64,000 nt of DNA from Meghimatium bilineatum (Eukaryota; Mollusca; Gastropoda; Stylommatophora; Philomycidae): contig CM067310.1 of the NCBI GenBank assembly GCA_034231615.1, positions 6,450,010 through 6,514,009 of the forward strand, written 5' to 3'. Positions 1 through 47,689 of this stretch are shown in pieces. The position numbers were made by a program, and so were the translations under genes. Below the pieces are notes generated by a model, which ran no database searches, had not been told where the DNA came from, and saw only the letters and a list, made by a program, of their open reading frames with translations. Positions within the stretch are counted from its first letter, which is position 1, and each line of letters starts with the position of its first letter.

Positions 1-402
1 TGACTCCTGCATGATCTGGAGTAGATATATGTAATACTTTGAGAATTGATGATAAGTGAGAGATGAAAGATCATTGTCTGTCACACCTTTTTCATCATTT
101 ATTTTTCTGCAGTCCATCATGAGATGGACAGAGTGGACCATCAATGCAAGAGACAGGGGATATTGAAAGTCTGTTGCTGCTAACCTTCCCTGCAGAGATG
201 GCACTTGATGATGATAATGAATCTGCAGCATATGCTGTTAATCTTATAGAATCACTACGGTTGTTGGTGGTTGCATAATCAACCAAGTCAGACCTGCTGT
301 TTCTATCTTCATTCTCAAACGTGAAAAGCAGATCTCTTCATTACTTTCTTGATTTTTTTGTAGACAACGAAATCACATTGGCAACTGTTTTTCTCTTATT
401 AT
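1..402. other. Unassigned sequence
   Basis: I recognise no gene or repeat here. Short open frames lack any family resemblance. Confidence 0.4.
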
Positions 403-583
403 AGAATCCACAGATCCCTTCGAAGATGGATGTGTCAAGCCATTGGAACAAATAAAATGGCGACAACACATTTCCATTCTCTGGACTACATCCTGCTGGA
501 AATCTAGTAGGGCCAGGGTCCTGCTGTAAAGCAGATCCAGCGGGAGTTTGAGAATGAACGCTGAAGAACAAGAATCCACAGAT
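403..583 (+). mobile_element. SINE-A copy with 13-bp target-site duplication
   Basis: A SINE-A body at 416-570 is flanked by the perfect direct repeat AGAATCCACAGAT (403-415 and 571-583). The body has the family landmarks: a GATGGATGTGTC start, CTGGACTACATCCTGCTGG in the middle, and GAGTTTGAGAATGAACGCTG followed by a GAA-rich tail. Similar copies recur at 38.7, 41.9, 44.1, 49.2, 55.0, 55.8 and 56.6 kb. I see no clear tRNA-type A and B boxes. Confidence 0.85.
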
Positions 584-752
584 ACATACAAAGATAGCTC
601 CATACATTACAAGGACATCAAAACCTACATAAAATTATAAACATAAAAATTCGAAGTATAGATGCCATTTGAAGATTTCTGTCCTTACTACAAAGCAGAG
701 GAAAAATGAAAACACGAATAATAAAAGTTTCATATATCATAAAAACAATATT

Positions 753-776
753 TTGATGTTTCGACCAAAAGGCGTG
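753..776 (-). other. Penelope/hammerhead-like terminal motif, relic
   Basis: On the minus strand the segment reads CGCCTTTTGGTCGAAACATC. It resembles the stem II and GAAAC part of the hammerhead motifs known in Penelope-like element ends. The 5' core is not preserved. Confidence 0.35.
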
Positions 777-940
777 TTTACACTAGCTATTGAACATCAC
801 ATTTGTGGAAAGCAGTAATTGGATGAATAAGTAAATATGTTTTACAAATACCTATCCTCAGTGCCTTTTTTCTAGGAAAAAATGGTGGGTATATGCTTAG
901 TTTGTGAAAAATTGCCAATATTTTTAGCGGTAACACACAA

Positions 941-956
941 CCCCCCCCCCCCCCCC
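941..956. repeat. Poly-C tract (16 C)
   Basis: This is a homopolymer run, directly seen. Confidence 0.95.
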
Positions 957-1029
957 TGCCAATACACCAAAATAATACACACAAACATAATTCTTACAAA
1001 TGTTCAATATTTTGTTAGAAAGCATTTTT

Positions 1030-1210
1030 TTTCCCCTTAACTTATCTGTGTGGACACAAAGTTATGAATTGTCTTATCTAAAACCTAGATTCTGTTAACT
1101 AATCTGTGTGGACACAAAGTTATGAATTGTCTTATCTAGAATGTAGATTCCCTTAACTTATCTGTGTGGACACAAAGTTCTGAACTGCATTATCTAGAAT
1201 CTAGATTCTA
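1030..1210. repeat. Tandem repeat, 58-bp unit, 3 copies
   Basis: The phrase CTGTGTGGACACAAAGTT recurs at 1046, 1104 and 1162, giving a 58-bp period with few differences. Confidence 0.9.
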
Positions 1211-1224
1211 CATAAGGTTTAAAG

Positions 1225-1450
1225 CAATTCTCAACGTAACTAAACGGTAGGTCCCATGGCAACAGCCTGCTATCAGGGATGAAGACAACTCTTCATGTAC
1301 TAAGCCACAGCAATTATTAGGTGGGTGGCGAATACCTTTCCTTTCTGTCTTTACCTCCCCTAACTCAGGTACCGATTTACAACTGGGTCGACTGAAGGAA
1401 AGGTAGTGTCAGGCAAGAAATTATGACCCAGATTTAAGCACAACTAACTC
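1225..1450 (-). mobile_element. SINE-C copy, head missing
   Basis: The stretch shares order and wording with 60040-60335: a CCCATGGCA start, CATGTACTAAG, TCTTTA-CTCCCCTAACTCA and a central GTACCGATTTA...CTGGGTCGAC block. The tRNA-like head seen in the 60-kb copy is absent here. Confidence 0.65.
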
Positions 1451-1634
1451 CACATTAAAAATGATTTCTACTTTAGATTCACAATACACACATGCTCTGG
1501 AGAAAGCAAGCCATTCTAATTAATCCTGTGTACTGATCCACACAGTGTCACTTCCCCTGGCGATGCCTCTGATAATCAACTAAATTGCGTATACTTTAAT
1601 TCGCAAGCCAATAAAAATCATGATAAAAGTTTCA

Positions 1635-1990
1635 TCATCATCATGTGACATATTCTTTCCTGAAAGTGGCCTCCCTTATGGATTCTCTGAACACTCCGTG
1701 ATTCTGGGCATGTTGACCTGCTACAGCTAGAGACATGTTTAAGCAATCTGATATATTGCTTCACCATCGTCGTCTTGGGTGCCCTCTTCCCCTGTTGTAG
1801 TTAACTCTGCCTTCAGCTATTAATCTTTCCATGTTGTTATGTCTCTTTATACGACCCCAAAAAAAATCAGCTTTCCTGTTAGAATGTTAACGAGCCAGCC
1901 ATCTTCGATTTTTATTGATCTTAACACTTCTTGATTTGTCTTTTAAGCTGTCCATGGTATATATAGAACTCTTCTGTTTCATCATTAAAG
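1635..1990 (-). mobile_element. LINE-W 3' fragment
   Basis: It is a degenerate copy of the C-terminal reverse-transcriptase tail and 3' end seen at 21940-22525 and 46000-46430, with the shared marker TGTGACATATTC-TTCC. Stops and frameshifts are abundant, so it is inactive. Confidence 0.6.
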
Positions 1991-2339
1991 ATAACTGATG
2001 TTTGGGATCAGAACACAAGATTATAACAGGAAGGGTCTACACAAGCGGTTGACTCTACTGGGAAACTAGATACCGGTTTAGATTGGAAATGGGCAATAAA
2101 TCCTTTGTTATAAATTTTATAGACATCGGTTAAGTTCAGATGGTTACACTTTATTTCTACATTGGCATAGTATCCAAATGTCCTTGTTAGTTGAAAATTC
2201 TAGACAAATTTGGTTGAAAATATTGCCCAATACATTGACTACTGTGTTTCACGTTCTCATCCTTGTGTTTTACTCAGTGTATTGATTACAAACTGAAATA
2301 CAAGAATATTCCCTCGGTAAAATAGCACTGTCTACAACT
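1991..2339. other. Unassigned sequence
   Basis: I recognise nothing specific in this AT-rich stretch. Confidence 0.4.
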
Positions 2340-2478
2340 ATTAATAAAAAGATGATAAAAACAATAATAATAAAATGAGTAAGGATGAAAATGGTTGATA
2401 TTTTGATCTAAAAGCTTCTAAGACCATTTTCATCCTTAATCATTTCATTATTATTGTTTTTATCATCTTTTTATTAGC
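2340..2478. repeat. Inverted repeat, arms about 55 bp, short loop
   Basis: The left arm (from CTATTAATAAAAAGATGATA to GATGAAAATGGT) is nearly the reverse complement of the right arm (ACCATTTTCATCC to ATCATCTTTTTATTAG). The loop of about 27 bp carries a segment that on the minus strand resembles the Penelope-type GGTCGAAAC motif in decayed form. Confidence 0.85.
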
Positions 2479-2772
2479 AGTGGTAGGTATTTGTAACACA
2501 TATTTGCATATTCACTGTTATTACTTTGGTATTTGTGTTACTGGAGCCCATACTTGATTGTTGGGTCTGGTTTCTTGATAATCATATACCTTTATTATTG
2601 GAAAGAGCTTATTTCTGTACAATGTGTCTGTTTTCTGTGCATGAGTAAAGTCTTTCGTTACAAATTGTTCATTTGTGTCTTTTATTGTGTGTGACTTGAA
2701 TAAAAATATTTCATTACCTATATTTTCACTTTTCACAAATTTGATGTCATTTTACTGCAGACTCAACTATTA
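2479..2772. other. Unassigned sequence
   Basis: I recognise no gene or repeat here. A 71-codon minus-strand open frame has no recognisable family. Confidence 0.35.
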
Positions 2773-2992
2773 TTAACCCCTTAGCTATGGAGGTATCCTT
2801 AAAGATACAATAAGGAGTTGCCTTCATTTTGCTATCTTCTTCTTAATTTCCAAGGGAAACAATTCATTTGGATGCTGTATTATAAGCTTCCAGACATTTT
2901 TGCCATTGGAAACTAAGAAGAAGAGGATATCCGCAAAATGGCGGTTGCTTTTCATCGTATCCTTAAGAATAGCTTCACAGCTAAGGGGTTAA
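2773..2992. mobile_element. piggyBac-type MITE with TTAA duplication
   Basis: The 212-bp body (2777-2988) starts CCCCTTAGCTATG and ends with CACAGCTAAGGGG, and is flanked on both sides by TTAA (2773-2776, 2989-2992). The two halves are inverted copies over about 100 bp. TTAA target duplication and C-rich termini are typical of piggyBac-group elements; there is no coding capacity. Confidence 0.8.
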
Positions 2993-3119
2993 TCTTCCAT
3001 TAGTTCCCATAAAGCATAATAATAAACACAATTTCCATCATCTTTTTCCTCATTCTCCAGCCAAGATCAGGTACTGATATTTCATCGAGTAGCTATGCTG
3101 TTGTCACCAGCTCTGAGAT

Positions 3120-3170
3120 AGAGCCGTAGAGCTTGTCCATCAGAGCCGTAGAGCTTGTCCATCAGAGCTG
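3120..3170. repeat. Tandem duplication, 22-bp unit, 2 copies
   Basis: The phrase GAGCCGTAGAGCTTGTCCAT is repeated back to back. Confidence 0.9.
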
Positions 3171-3317
3171 TTTCAAATGGCCATATGATTTTTTCTTCTT
3201 ATGGTGTTGTATGGTGGGCAGTTCTGCAAAATATGTCAACTTCCATCAAAATTTAAAAGTTTAGAATAGAAATTCACAAACTCATCACAATCATAGTCTA
3301 ACACAAAATAAAATACT

Positions 3318-3392
3318 GCTAGGCGTGCTGCATGAGGTGACGCTATGCATGCTGTATGAGGTGACGCTATGCATGCTGTATGAGGTGACAAT
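3318..3392. repeat. Tandem repeat, about 24-bp unit, 3 copies
   Basis: Units of the form GCATGCTGTATGAGGTGACG are repeated three times with one early variant. Confidence 0.85.
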
Positions 3393-3404
3393 CACAGATC
3401 ATAA

Positions 3405-3470
3405 TTATAATTGAATTTTCAAAAGTGGATGTACAAATAAATTGTCATCATCACTTGTGATAGATGAAAA
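3405..3470 (+). mobile_element. LINE-S 3' end fragment
   Basis: It matches the 3' ends at 51280-51345 and 32700-32745, including TTTTCAAAAGTGGATGTA and GTCATCATCACTTGTGAT. Confidence 0.65.
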
Positions 3471-3479
3471 CACACACAC

Positions 3480-3640
3480 ATGAGGTGACTAATTAGGTTT
3501 TGATGTGGAGTTGGCTGTCCCATCTCTAACAAAGTCAAAGTTACCCAGAAGCCATGCTTAAGTGACCCATGGATGTGTCATGCCAATGTGTGATGCTCAC
3601 TTCTTGTATGGAAAGCTCAAATACATGGACTGATTCCCTT
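3480..3640 (+). mobile_element. SINE-B fragment
   Basis: It carries the SINE-B landmarks GAGGTGACTAA, GGAGTTGGCTGTCCCATCTC and CCCAGAAGCCATGCT, followed by a diverged core with GGATGTGTCATGC. Confidence 0.7.
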
Positions 3641-3689
3641 CCAGCAGTACAGGCATGTGTAGTCAGCAGACTTTATTACAGCAAAGGTC

Positions 3690-3785
3690 ATGGAGTAGAT
3701 CAACCCCACAAGCCTCACCTACTTTATCACCTCCTATGAGAAACATGGAAGGTGGTAGTGTTACTATTCTTTGCTCCTCATTCAG
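3690..3785 (-). mobile_element. SINE-B 5' fragment
   Basis: On the minus strand it reads GGAGCAAAGAATAGTAACAC, then CCATGTTTCTCATAGGAGGTGA, the usual SINE-B head. Confidence 0.6.
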
Positions 3786-3839
3786 ATCCTAACAACATAA
3801 CAGCAAGAATGAGTCAGTAAAAATTGCAATAAGTAATGA

Positions 3840-4060
3840 TCAAGTCAATCATTTGGACTTTTCCAAATCATGAATTAACCAATCATTTTGTTGGTACGAG
3901 GTATGAAATAAGAACCTGACAGGATAACTATCCTGGCAATATACTAAAATCTGGCATACAACAAGAGATTGGAATGTTAGAATTGTATGTATAGCTATAC
4001 AAATAAATATATAAACCAGCAGAAATATATAATCAACATTATGGTATCTGATCTGCGCAA
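3840..4060. repeat. Diverged repeat, copy 1 (partner at 4860-5130)
   Basis: It shares with 4860-5130 the order TATGAATTAACCA, GACAGGATAACT, CAATATACT, GAATGTTAGAA and CCAGCAGAAATATATA. A 98-codon minus-strand open frame overlaps it, and the partner copy has a related but broken frame, which argues against a gene. Confidence 0.6.
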
Positions 4061-4394
4061 TACTAACACAAATATTCAGAATTATAGCACACAGAATAAA
4101 GGCCCATTTTTTCTGGATTAATTCTAGTGTTGGATAGGTTTTCATGATAGTAACCAGGAATGATTTTGCAAAAGTGGTGCCAATAGTTGATTGTTGGCTG
4201 AAAACTAATGTACATTCAAACGAAATGCAAAAAACAAAAATATCTTACATCATGGCATTGCCGCCATTATTATTGTCCCACTACAAACATGTTAGGTCTC
4301 ATTGAATCTTTTTCACTCATTTTTTTGTCAGTAGTCACTGCAAGGCTGTAGACAGATCTTCAGTAAGAGGAGTGGGGAAGGAGTTGGGGGTTAC

Positions 4395-4510
4395 CTACCT
4401 ATTGTCTAATGGTGTGGCTCATGGCCAAGAGGTTAGGGTGTTGGTCTCACGCTAGTGAGGTCTAGAGTTTGATCCCCAGTAAGGACTGGGTTTTTTTCTG
4501 TCAGAGGGTA
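4395..4510 (+). mobile_element. tRNA-derived SINE head
   Basis: An A-box-like TGGCCAAGAGGTTA and a B-box-like AGAGTTTGATCCCC lie at tRNA-like spacing. The flanks do not fold into a full tRNA, so I call it a SINE head and not a tRNA gene. Confidence 0.6.
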
Positions 4511-4743
4511 AATTAAAAAACCCACCCTGTACATGCGTGGCGACAGCAAGAGCATGCAGCCTTTATCACACAGCTACAAAATCCCTCCCTGCAACTCCTT
4601 AATGGAAAAATTCAGTATTTGACAGTTTGATGCAGTACTAAAAATCATGTTTTTATTTCGGGGGTGGGGGGGGGAAGAAGAACTTTCCTTATAATCTTCA
4701 TATAATATTTTTATAGAGCTGCTATTGAGTATGCTTTACAGTT

Positions 4744-4835
4744 CAGCCCTTCATAGATGCCAATCATATCAGCCCTTCATAGATGCCAATCATATCAGCC
4801 CTTCATAGATGCCAATCATATCAGCCCTTCATTCA
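4744..4835. repeat. Tandem repeat, 26-bp unit, about 3.5 copies
   Basis: The unit TCAGCCCTTCATAGATGCCA plus six bases repeats in tandem. Confidence 0.95.
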
Positions 4836-4859
4836 TACATTAGTTAATCATTTTGAACC

Positions 4860-5130
4860 TCTCACAAGTATGAATTAACCATTCTCTTATAAAACATGAA
4901 TAAAGTGACAGGATAACTGCCATGACAATATTCTGAAATTATATTAACCCTAACTGCCATGATAATACACTAAAATGATATTACCCCTAACCTTAACTGT
5001 CATGATAATATACTGGAATTATATTAACTGTCATGATAATATACTGAAATATGCAATTTAGCCCACTGAAAATGATTAGAATGTAAGAAATACATTTATA
5101 TTTACAAAACACCAGCAGAAATATATAGTC
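4860..5130. repeat. Diverged repeat, copy 2, with internal duplications
   Basis: It is the partner of 3840-4060. Here the segment CATGATAATATACTGAAAT is itself repeated several times, so this copy is longer. Confidence 0.6.
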
Positions 5131-5139
5131 AATAATATT

Positions 5140-5215
5140 GTGTCTGGAACTATCTTGATTGATTCTTGATTTAGGAGCCTGGATTGATTCTTGATTTAGG
5201 AGCCTGGGTTGATGT
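5140..5215. repeat. Tandem repeat, about 29-bp unit, 2 copies
   Basis: GATTGATTCTTGATTTAGGA is repeated with intact spacing. Confidence 0.9.
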
Positions 5216-5284
5216 TGTGAGTGGCTGGTGTCATGAAGACCACATGACCTTGCTGTCGCCACATTATGTTCAGGGTAGATTTTT

Positions 5285-5375
5285 AGTGTATCCCCTGAAA
5301 GAAAAAAAATCAGTCCATACCAGAATTTGAACCCTGGACCTCACAAATGTGAGACCAAATGTTCTATGGTAGTAG
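5285..5375 (-). mobile_element. tRNA-derived SINE head
   Basis: On the minus strand it reads GTCTCACATTTGTGAGGTCC then GGGTTCAAATTCTGG, a clear B-box. The rest does not make a complete tRNA. Confidence 0.6.
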
Positions 5376-5639
5376 CCTAGGTACAGGGTTAAAACCATAC
5401 CACAGGCAGTTTTTTGCATATGAATTGCCCAGAAAGCATTGGAAAACTACTTATCATAAATTCTGCCTAGAAAATCACTATGGCCAATAAATGCCAGGTT
5501 GATAGCTGTATTTTGAATAGAATGTGCTACCAAAATAGAATACTAAAATTAATAATGGATTTTAAAGAATTCTTTCAAATAGAAAAATCCATACCCACAG
5601 GCAAACATTCCACAAACTTCCAAGCAGAAATGAGGCACC

Positions 5640-6060
5640 ATAATAGAGGCAGCCAAGATGCTCATAAATTGCTTGCCGAGTCACAACAGACATATAGTCT
5701 TTCTAACGGATGCAAAGTCAGTATTGCAGGCATTGATAGATCCAAAGAACACGAGCATGAATGAACTTACGGCCTTCTTACTACACCTCAGCAGTACCAC
5801 CAAAGAAACAGTACTGCAGTGGATCCCTGGTCACTGTGACATACTTATAAATGAAAAAGCTGATCTCCTGGCAAAGAAAAGGAGATCACTGGAACAAATA
5901 GAAAGTGATAATACGTACTATGAATGTAAGACTATGTTAAAAGCAGAATACAAGAAAAGGTGGAAGCAGATGCACCCAACTGCAGAACCAAATGACCCCT
6001 ACCATCAAATGTCACGCAAGAAACATGTGCGTCTTATGGCAGTAAGAACATTTTTTTCTG
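5640..6060 (+). mobile_element. LINE-R fragment, RNase H domain
   Basis: The frame opened at 5658 reads VFLTDAKSVLQAL, then LQWIPGHCD and NEKADLLAK, the usual RNase H features with the catalytic Asp and His region. It continues with the linker (EQIESDNTYYECKTMLKAEY) that is nearly identical at 24670-24780. It breaks off after MSRKKH, before the Cys-rich tail, and is a dead copy. Confidence 0.85.
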
Positions 6061-6085
6061 GGGTAAAGGTGATGTTTAGTTAGTA

Positions 6086-6091
6086 TTTATT
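6086..6091 (-). terminator. Candidate FA2H polyadenylation signal
   Basis: AATAAA occurs on the minus strand about 430 bp after the FA2H stop codon. It is the first clear hexamer I noticed downstream. Without transcript data it stays a candidate, since AT-rich DNA gives such hexamers by chance. Confidence 0.3.
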
Positions 6092-6520
6092 TTTGCATGT
6101 GTTAATTATTGATCTCATGTCAAAAGGGGACGACTGCATAAAATATTTTACAAGATGTAAGTAAAATATTCTTTATACATAGTTTTGAGTAAATACAAAA
6201 TTTTAGGAGTTATTTTTGACTGAAACACAGAATACTCTTTCTGTGTGTTGGTCTGTTTACATGGACATACATAAGAAATAAACAGTAGCAAAATTGTGAA
6301 TTGTGTTATCACCCATGTCATGTAAATTCTAAGAAACAAAATATTGCAAAAACAACAGAAATGCTCTGCCAAATGGTTTTGTATAGAAGACAACAGCAGA
6401 ATTTGTTTGATGCTCCTACTGGAGCATCAAAGGAATGTTAATATAATATTCCTTGTAGTAAAATTATATAAGTTATATTTAACTACAGAGAAAATGTATT
6501 CTGTAAATTGCTGGAAGGTA

Positions 6521-44632
<38,112 letters not shown>

Positions 44633-45215
44633 ACAGACGTACACTATGGAGACTCCACAATGGTGGACCACACAGCAGTGTTTGTGTCACAGCTTTAGCA
44701 GAAGGTAGAAATTGGTGTGTGTATAATTTTTTACATGTGTCACGACCAGGTAACAGTGCCGAGTTAGGAGCCAATAAGGTGAGAGCTGTGGGGAAATACC
44801 TATTATTTTCAATTTTGTGATTGGTTGAGGGACTTCAATGGCAAACTGTTACGTTTTACCCGCTGAAATAATTTATCAAAGCTCGGTAGGGACACGTTTC
44901 TTTAATAACCTATATAGGCCTAAACGAGGATGTAAAGCAGAAATGAAACAGCGTGTAATGTTTGAAAATTTATACCGCTGTTTTGTTGTTGTATCAATCC
45001 GTAAGAATTACGAGCGATTAGCTCTTACTTCCCATACACAATAGGGTGGTTTCTCCAGAACATTAGGCCTATGTCTAGCAATACGACTAACTTTTGACAT
45101 TCTCTTGGAAATCTTTGAAATTTATAACATCAGAGGACAGTTGTTAGATAATATAAAAACATTATACCAAAAATGCTAAAGCTCATTTAGAACAACAGAT
45201 TGAATAACTGAACCT
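44633..45215. other. FA2H 5' flank, unassigned
   Basis: This should hold the FA2H 5' untranslated region and perhaps the promoter. I see no clear TATA box, CpG cluster or initiator that would decide it. Confidence 0.4.
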
Positions 45216-45550
45216 TTTTTCTTCTTCTTCTTGTGCGTTCAGCATCTGTGGTCATGCTATACCGTCAGGCCTGTCGTCGAGACGAAGTCCACTGTCTTCT
45301 CCAGGTCAGAGCGGCTGCCCCATAGCTTTTGCCTCAAGTCTGTATCATCTGGCCAGGTCTGCTGTCTCTGCTCTTTGTATGTTGGGCAGTCCTGAAGTAT
45401 GTATTCCGGGGTCTGGGTTCCGGATCCACATGGATATTCATCTGTGTATGAGATCCTCAATCGGTAAAGCTGACCCAACAGTCTACAGTGGCCTGTTCTA
45501 TTGTGGTCTGTTGATATCTTTGGACTGAACTTTTTGAAACAAGATCTGAA
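45216..45550 (-). mobile_element. LINE-R-type fragment, C-terminal tail
   Basis: The minus-strand frame has DHNRTGHCRLLGQLYRL, CGSGTQTPEYILQDCP and ends LEKTVDFVSTTGLTV, then GAAGAAGAAGAAAAAAG. This is the same layout as the LINE-R tails at 23.1 and 24.9 kb but from a different lineage. Confidence 0.85.
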
Positions 45551-45950
45551 GTAAGACATGACTGCATGTTGTCACCTCTACCAGTGGCGTAGCGAGAGGG
45601 GGGCGCAGGTGCGGACCGTCCCGAGCGGCATCATCGGGAGGGCGGCAATTTTATTTTCGTCCAGGCTTTCACAATCAGTGCCATATATTTTATGTCAAAA
45701 GGACGGAAAATTATGATTCCGCCCCGGGCGCCATTGACACACGCTACGCCACTGACCTCTACTTTTCAACATATACATGGACAGAATAATGAAAGAAGCT
45801 CACATCAACAAAGAGAAAACCTTTGCGAATAAACCCGATGAGGAACTTCATAATGGAATCAACAAACTACTATTTACCGACGATCAAAGTCTAATATACA
45901 AAGATGAGGAAAATATGCAAAACTACATCAATGCATTGCTATTAGCATAT
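45545..45950 (+). mobile_element. LINE reverse-transcriptase core, split by a hAT MITE
   Basis: Skipping the MITE, the frame reads into the usual box with ...CMLSP before the insert and LLFNIYMDRIMKEAHINKEK after it. LLFTDDQSLIY follows, the catalytic box (FADD/YADD type, here FTDD). It ends at about 45950 near short GTGTCATGTGACGTAT repeats. Confidence 0.85.
45574..45762. mobile_element. hAT-type MITE with perfect 8-bp duplication
   Basis: The 173-bp body (45582-45754) starts CAGTGGCGTAGCGAG and ends ACGCTACGCCACTG. ACCTCTAC flanks it on both sides (45574-45581, 45755-45762). Ends and duplication length are those of the hAT superfamily. Confidence 0.95.
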
Positions 45951-46006
45951 GTGTCATGTGACGTATGTGTGTGTCATGTGACGTATGTGTGTGTCATGTG
46001 ACGTAT
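45951..46006. repeat. Tandem repeat, about 20-bp unit, 3 copies
   Basis: GTGTCATGTGACGTATGTGT repeats at the junction of two opposite LINE fragments. The GTGACGTATTCC end belongs to LINE-W, so the LINE 3' terminus was probably duplicated. Confidence 0.8.
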
Positions 46007-46430
46007 TCCTTCCAGAACGTTGTCTTCCCAATAAACTCTCTGAACCTCTCTCTATCTTGGGCGATGTGACTTACATTTTCTAGCGATGTATTCATATTAT
46101 CTTTAATGTCGTCAGTCCATCGTCTTCTTGGTCTGCCCTTTCTCCTCTCCCAGGTACTCTTCCCTCCATTATTTGTCTTTCTAAACAGTTGTGTCTCTTT
46201 ATATAACCAAACAGGTGAAACTTTTTTTGTCATTGTGTTTAGTAACCAACACTCTGGAATCTTCAATGTGTTTATAATATCTGAGTTTCTGATTTTTTCC
46301 TTCCATGATATTCTAAGTATCTTTCTGTAGCATTTCAGCTCGAAGGCGTTGATCTTCTTTGCCGCTGTTTTACTTAGGGTTCATGTTTCACAACCGTATG
46401 TTGCAACCGGGAAAATAAAAGTTCGCAACA
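45995..46430 (-). mobile_element. LINE-W fragment, reverse-transcriptase tail
   Basis: On the minus strand it has TYGCET-like and AFELKCYRKILRISWKEK-like segments, then GRPRRRWTDDIKDNMNTSLE and REFIGKTTFWKEYVT. It is nearly identical to 22100-22260 in its last third. Confidence 0.86.
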
Positions 46431-46489
46431 TTAGCAATTTCGTTTCTAATTTGTTGTTTTATTTAGCATATTACATAATATTTATATAC

Positions 46490-46825
46490 TATTTTCATGT
46501 AGAGAAGTAAAACATGAAAATTAATGTACAAATAACAGACGTTATGAAAATTAGCAAGTCTGCAACATCAATGAATATAACGATAGATAACACTGAAGTG
46601 AAACGAGCCAACAAATTTAAATTTCTAAGCAACAATTTTTCCGAAAATGAAAGACTAGACAGATAAATAGAAACAATGTGCCAGAAAGCAAACACAGTGA
46701 CTTACCAACTTTCAACATTACTCCTCCACCCAAAGATCAAGATGGAAATCAAAAGACAGATAAGAGGGATATCTAAAATGTATACCAACACTCTGCTACC
46801 AATGTCAAACATGACCTTTAACAGT
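46490..46825 (+). mobile_element. LINE-T fragment
   Basis: Codons around 46590-46810 (NKFKFLSNNFSENE, then KRQIRGISKMYTNTLLPMSN) match the LINE-T reverse-transcriptase end in decayed form. Confidence 0.65.
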
Positions 46826-46834
46826 CTCGCAGAC

Positions 46835-46985
46835 GCATGTGGTTGCGTCTGTGGGTCTCACCAATGGCTCACTAGACATACCACCCATGCAACAGAAAAC
46901 CTTAGTGGATGACATGCCGTTATATTGAGGTTATTTTCTTAGAGAAGCATCATGGCATGTCATCTATACAATTATGTTTTTACTT
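46835..46985. mobile_element. Hairpin-bearing dispersed repeat, copy 4
   Basis: It has GCGTCTGTGGGTCTCACCAA, CCATGCAACAGAAAACCTTA, GGATGACATGCC and GGCATGTCATCTATACAAT. The stem is perfect. It interrupts the LINE-T copy, whose 3' end (CTTACTCTTAACGGCAAGTG) follows at about 47020. Confidence 0.85.
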
Positions 46986-46999
46986 TGTTGTTGAAATGT

Positions 47000-47095
47000 G
47001 AAAAGACATACTCTTCGAGGCGACACCTTACTCTTAACGGCAAGTGTGGATACTATCAATCATCATTCACCTGGGGATAGACAATAGACAAGACT
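47000..47095 (+). mobile_element. LINE-T 3' end
   Basis: CTTACTCTTAACGGCAAGTG and CCTGGGGATAGACAATAGAC mark the family terminus. Confidence 0.75.
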
Positions 47096-47099
47096 AACT

Positions 47100-47255
47100 T
47101 TAACAGTGTAAAATACCTTAAGAAAAAGTTCCCCTACACAGAAGGGGTAAATTGTCTTTTCTCTGCTTTTGCTGTCAGGCGTCGAAGGTGTCAATAACGA
47201 TCGGTTTTCTGGCTGCCACATTTGATCGCTTGATGTGCAGTAATACTGTGACATC
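47100..47255. repeat. Dispersed repeat X, copy 1
   Basis: It shares with 63640-63850 the order TTTTCTCTGCTTTTGCTGT, TCGAAGG, CGATCGGTTTT, GGC-CA, TTGATGTGCAGTAAT and GTGACATCTCAG. Confidence 0.8.
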
Positions 47256-47600
47256 TCAGGATGTTGGTAACTTTTGTGACATCTCAGGATGTTGGTAACT
47301 TTTGTGACATCTCAGGATGTTGGTAACTCTTATGACATCTCAGGATGTTGGTAACTTTTGTGACATATCAGGATGTTGGTAACTTTTGTGACATCTCAGG
47401 ATGTTGGTAACTGTTGTGACATCTCAGGATGTTGTAACTTTTGTGACATATCAGGATGTTGGTAACTCTTATGACATCTCAGAATATTGGTAACTTTTGT
47501 GACATCTCAGAATGTTGGTAACTTTTGTGATATATCAGGATGTTGGTAACTCGTATGACATCTCAGAATGTTGGTAACTCTTGTGACATCTCAGAAATTA
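47250..47600. repeat. Minisatellite, 28-bp unit, about 12 copies
   Basis: The unit TGACATCTCAGGATGTTGGT plus AACTTTTG repeats. It begins at the last segment of repeat X. Confidence 0.97.
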
Positions 47601-47689
47601 TATTTTGTTTCCAGTAACAATGGCTCAATTTATTGTGTGTTTGTGAAATGTATATTAGATCAATGGTTCTCAAACATTTTATCCCGTGC

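Noticed and set aside
3849-4145. 98-codon frame with hydrophobic segments, a possible small membrane protein
   Set aside because: The frame overlaps a diverged repeat with a second copy at 4.9-5.2 kb where it is broken. AT-rich sequence gives such Ile/Phe/Tyr frames by chance.
4395-4510. Possible tRNA gene
   Set aside because: A- and B-box-like motifs are present but acceptor and anticodon stems do not pair. A SINE head is the better reading. The same holds at 5285-5375, 20090-20150, 60240-60330 and 61745-61830.
44633-44671. Extended FA2H N-terminus from the in-frame GTG at 44671
   Set aside because: GTG starts are not expected for a nuclear animal gene. ATG at 44632 or 44623 is available.
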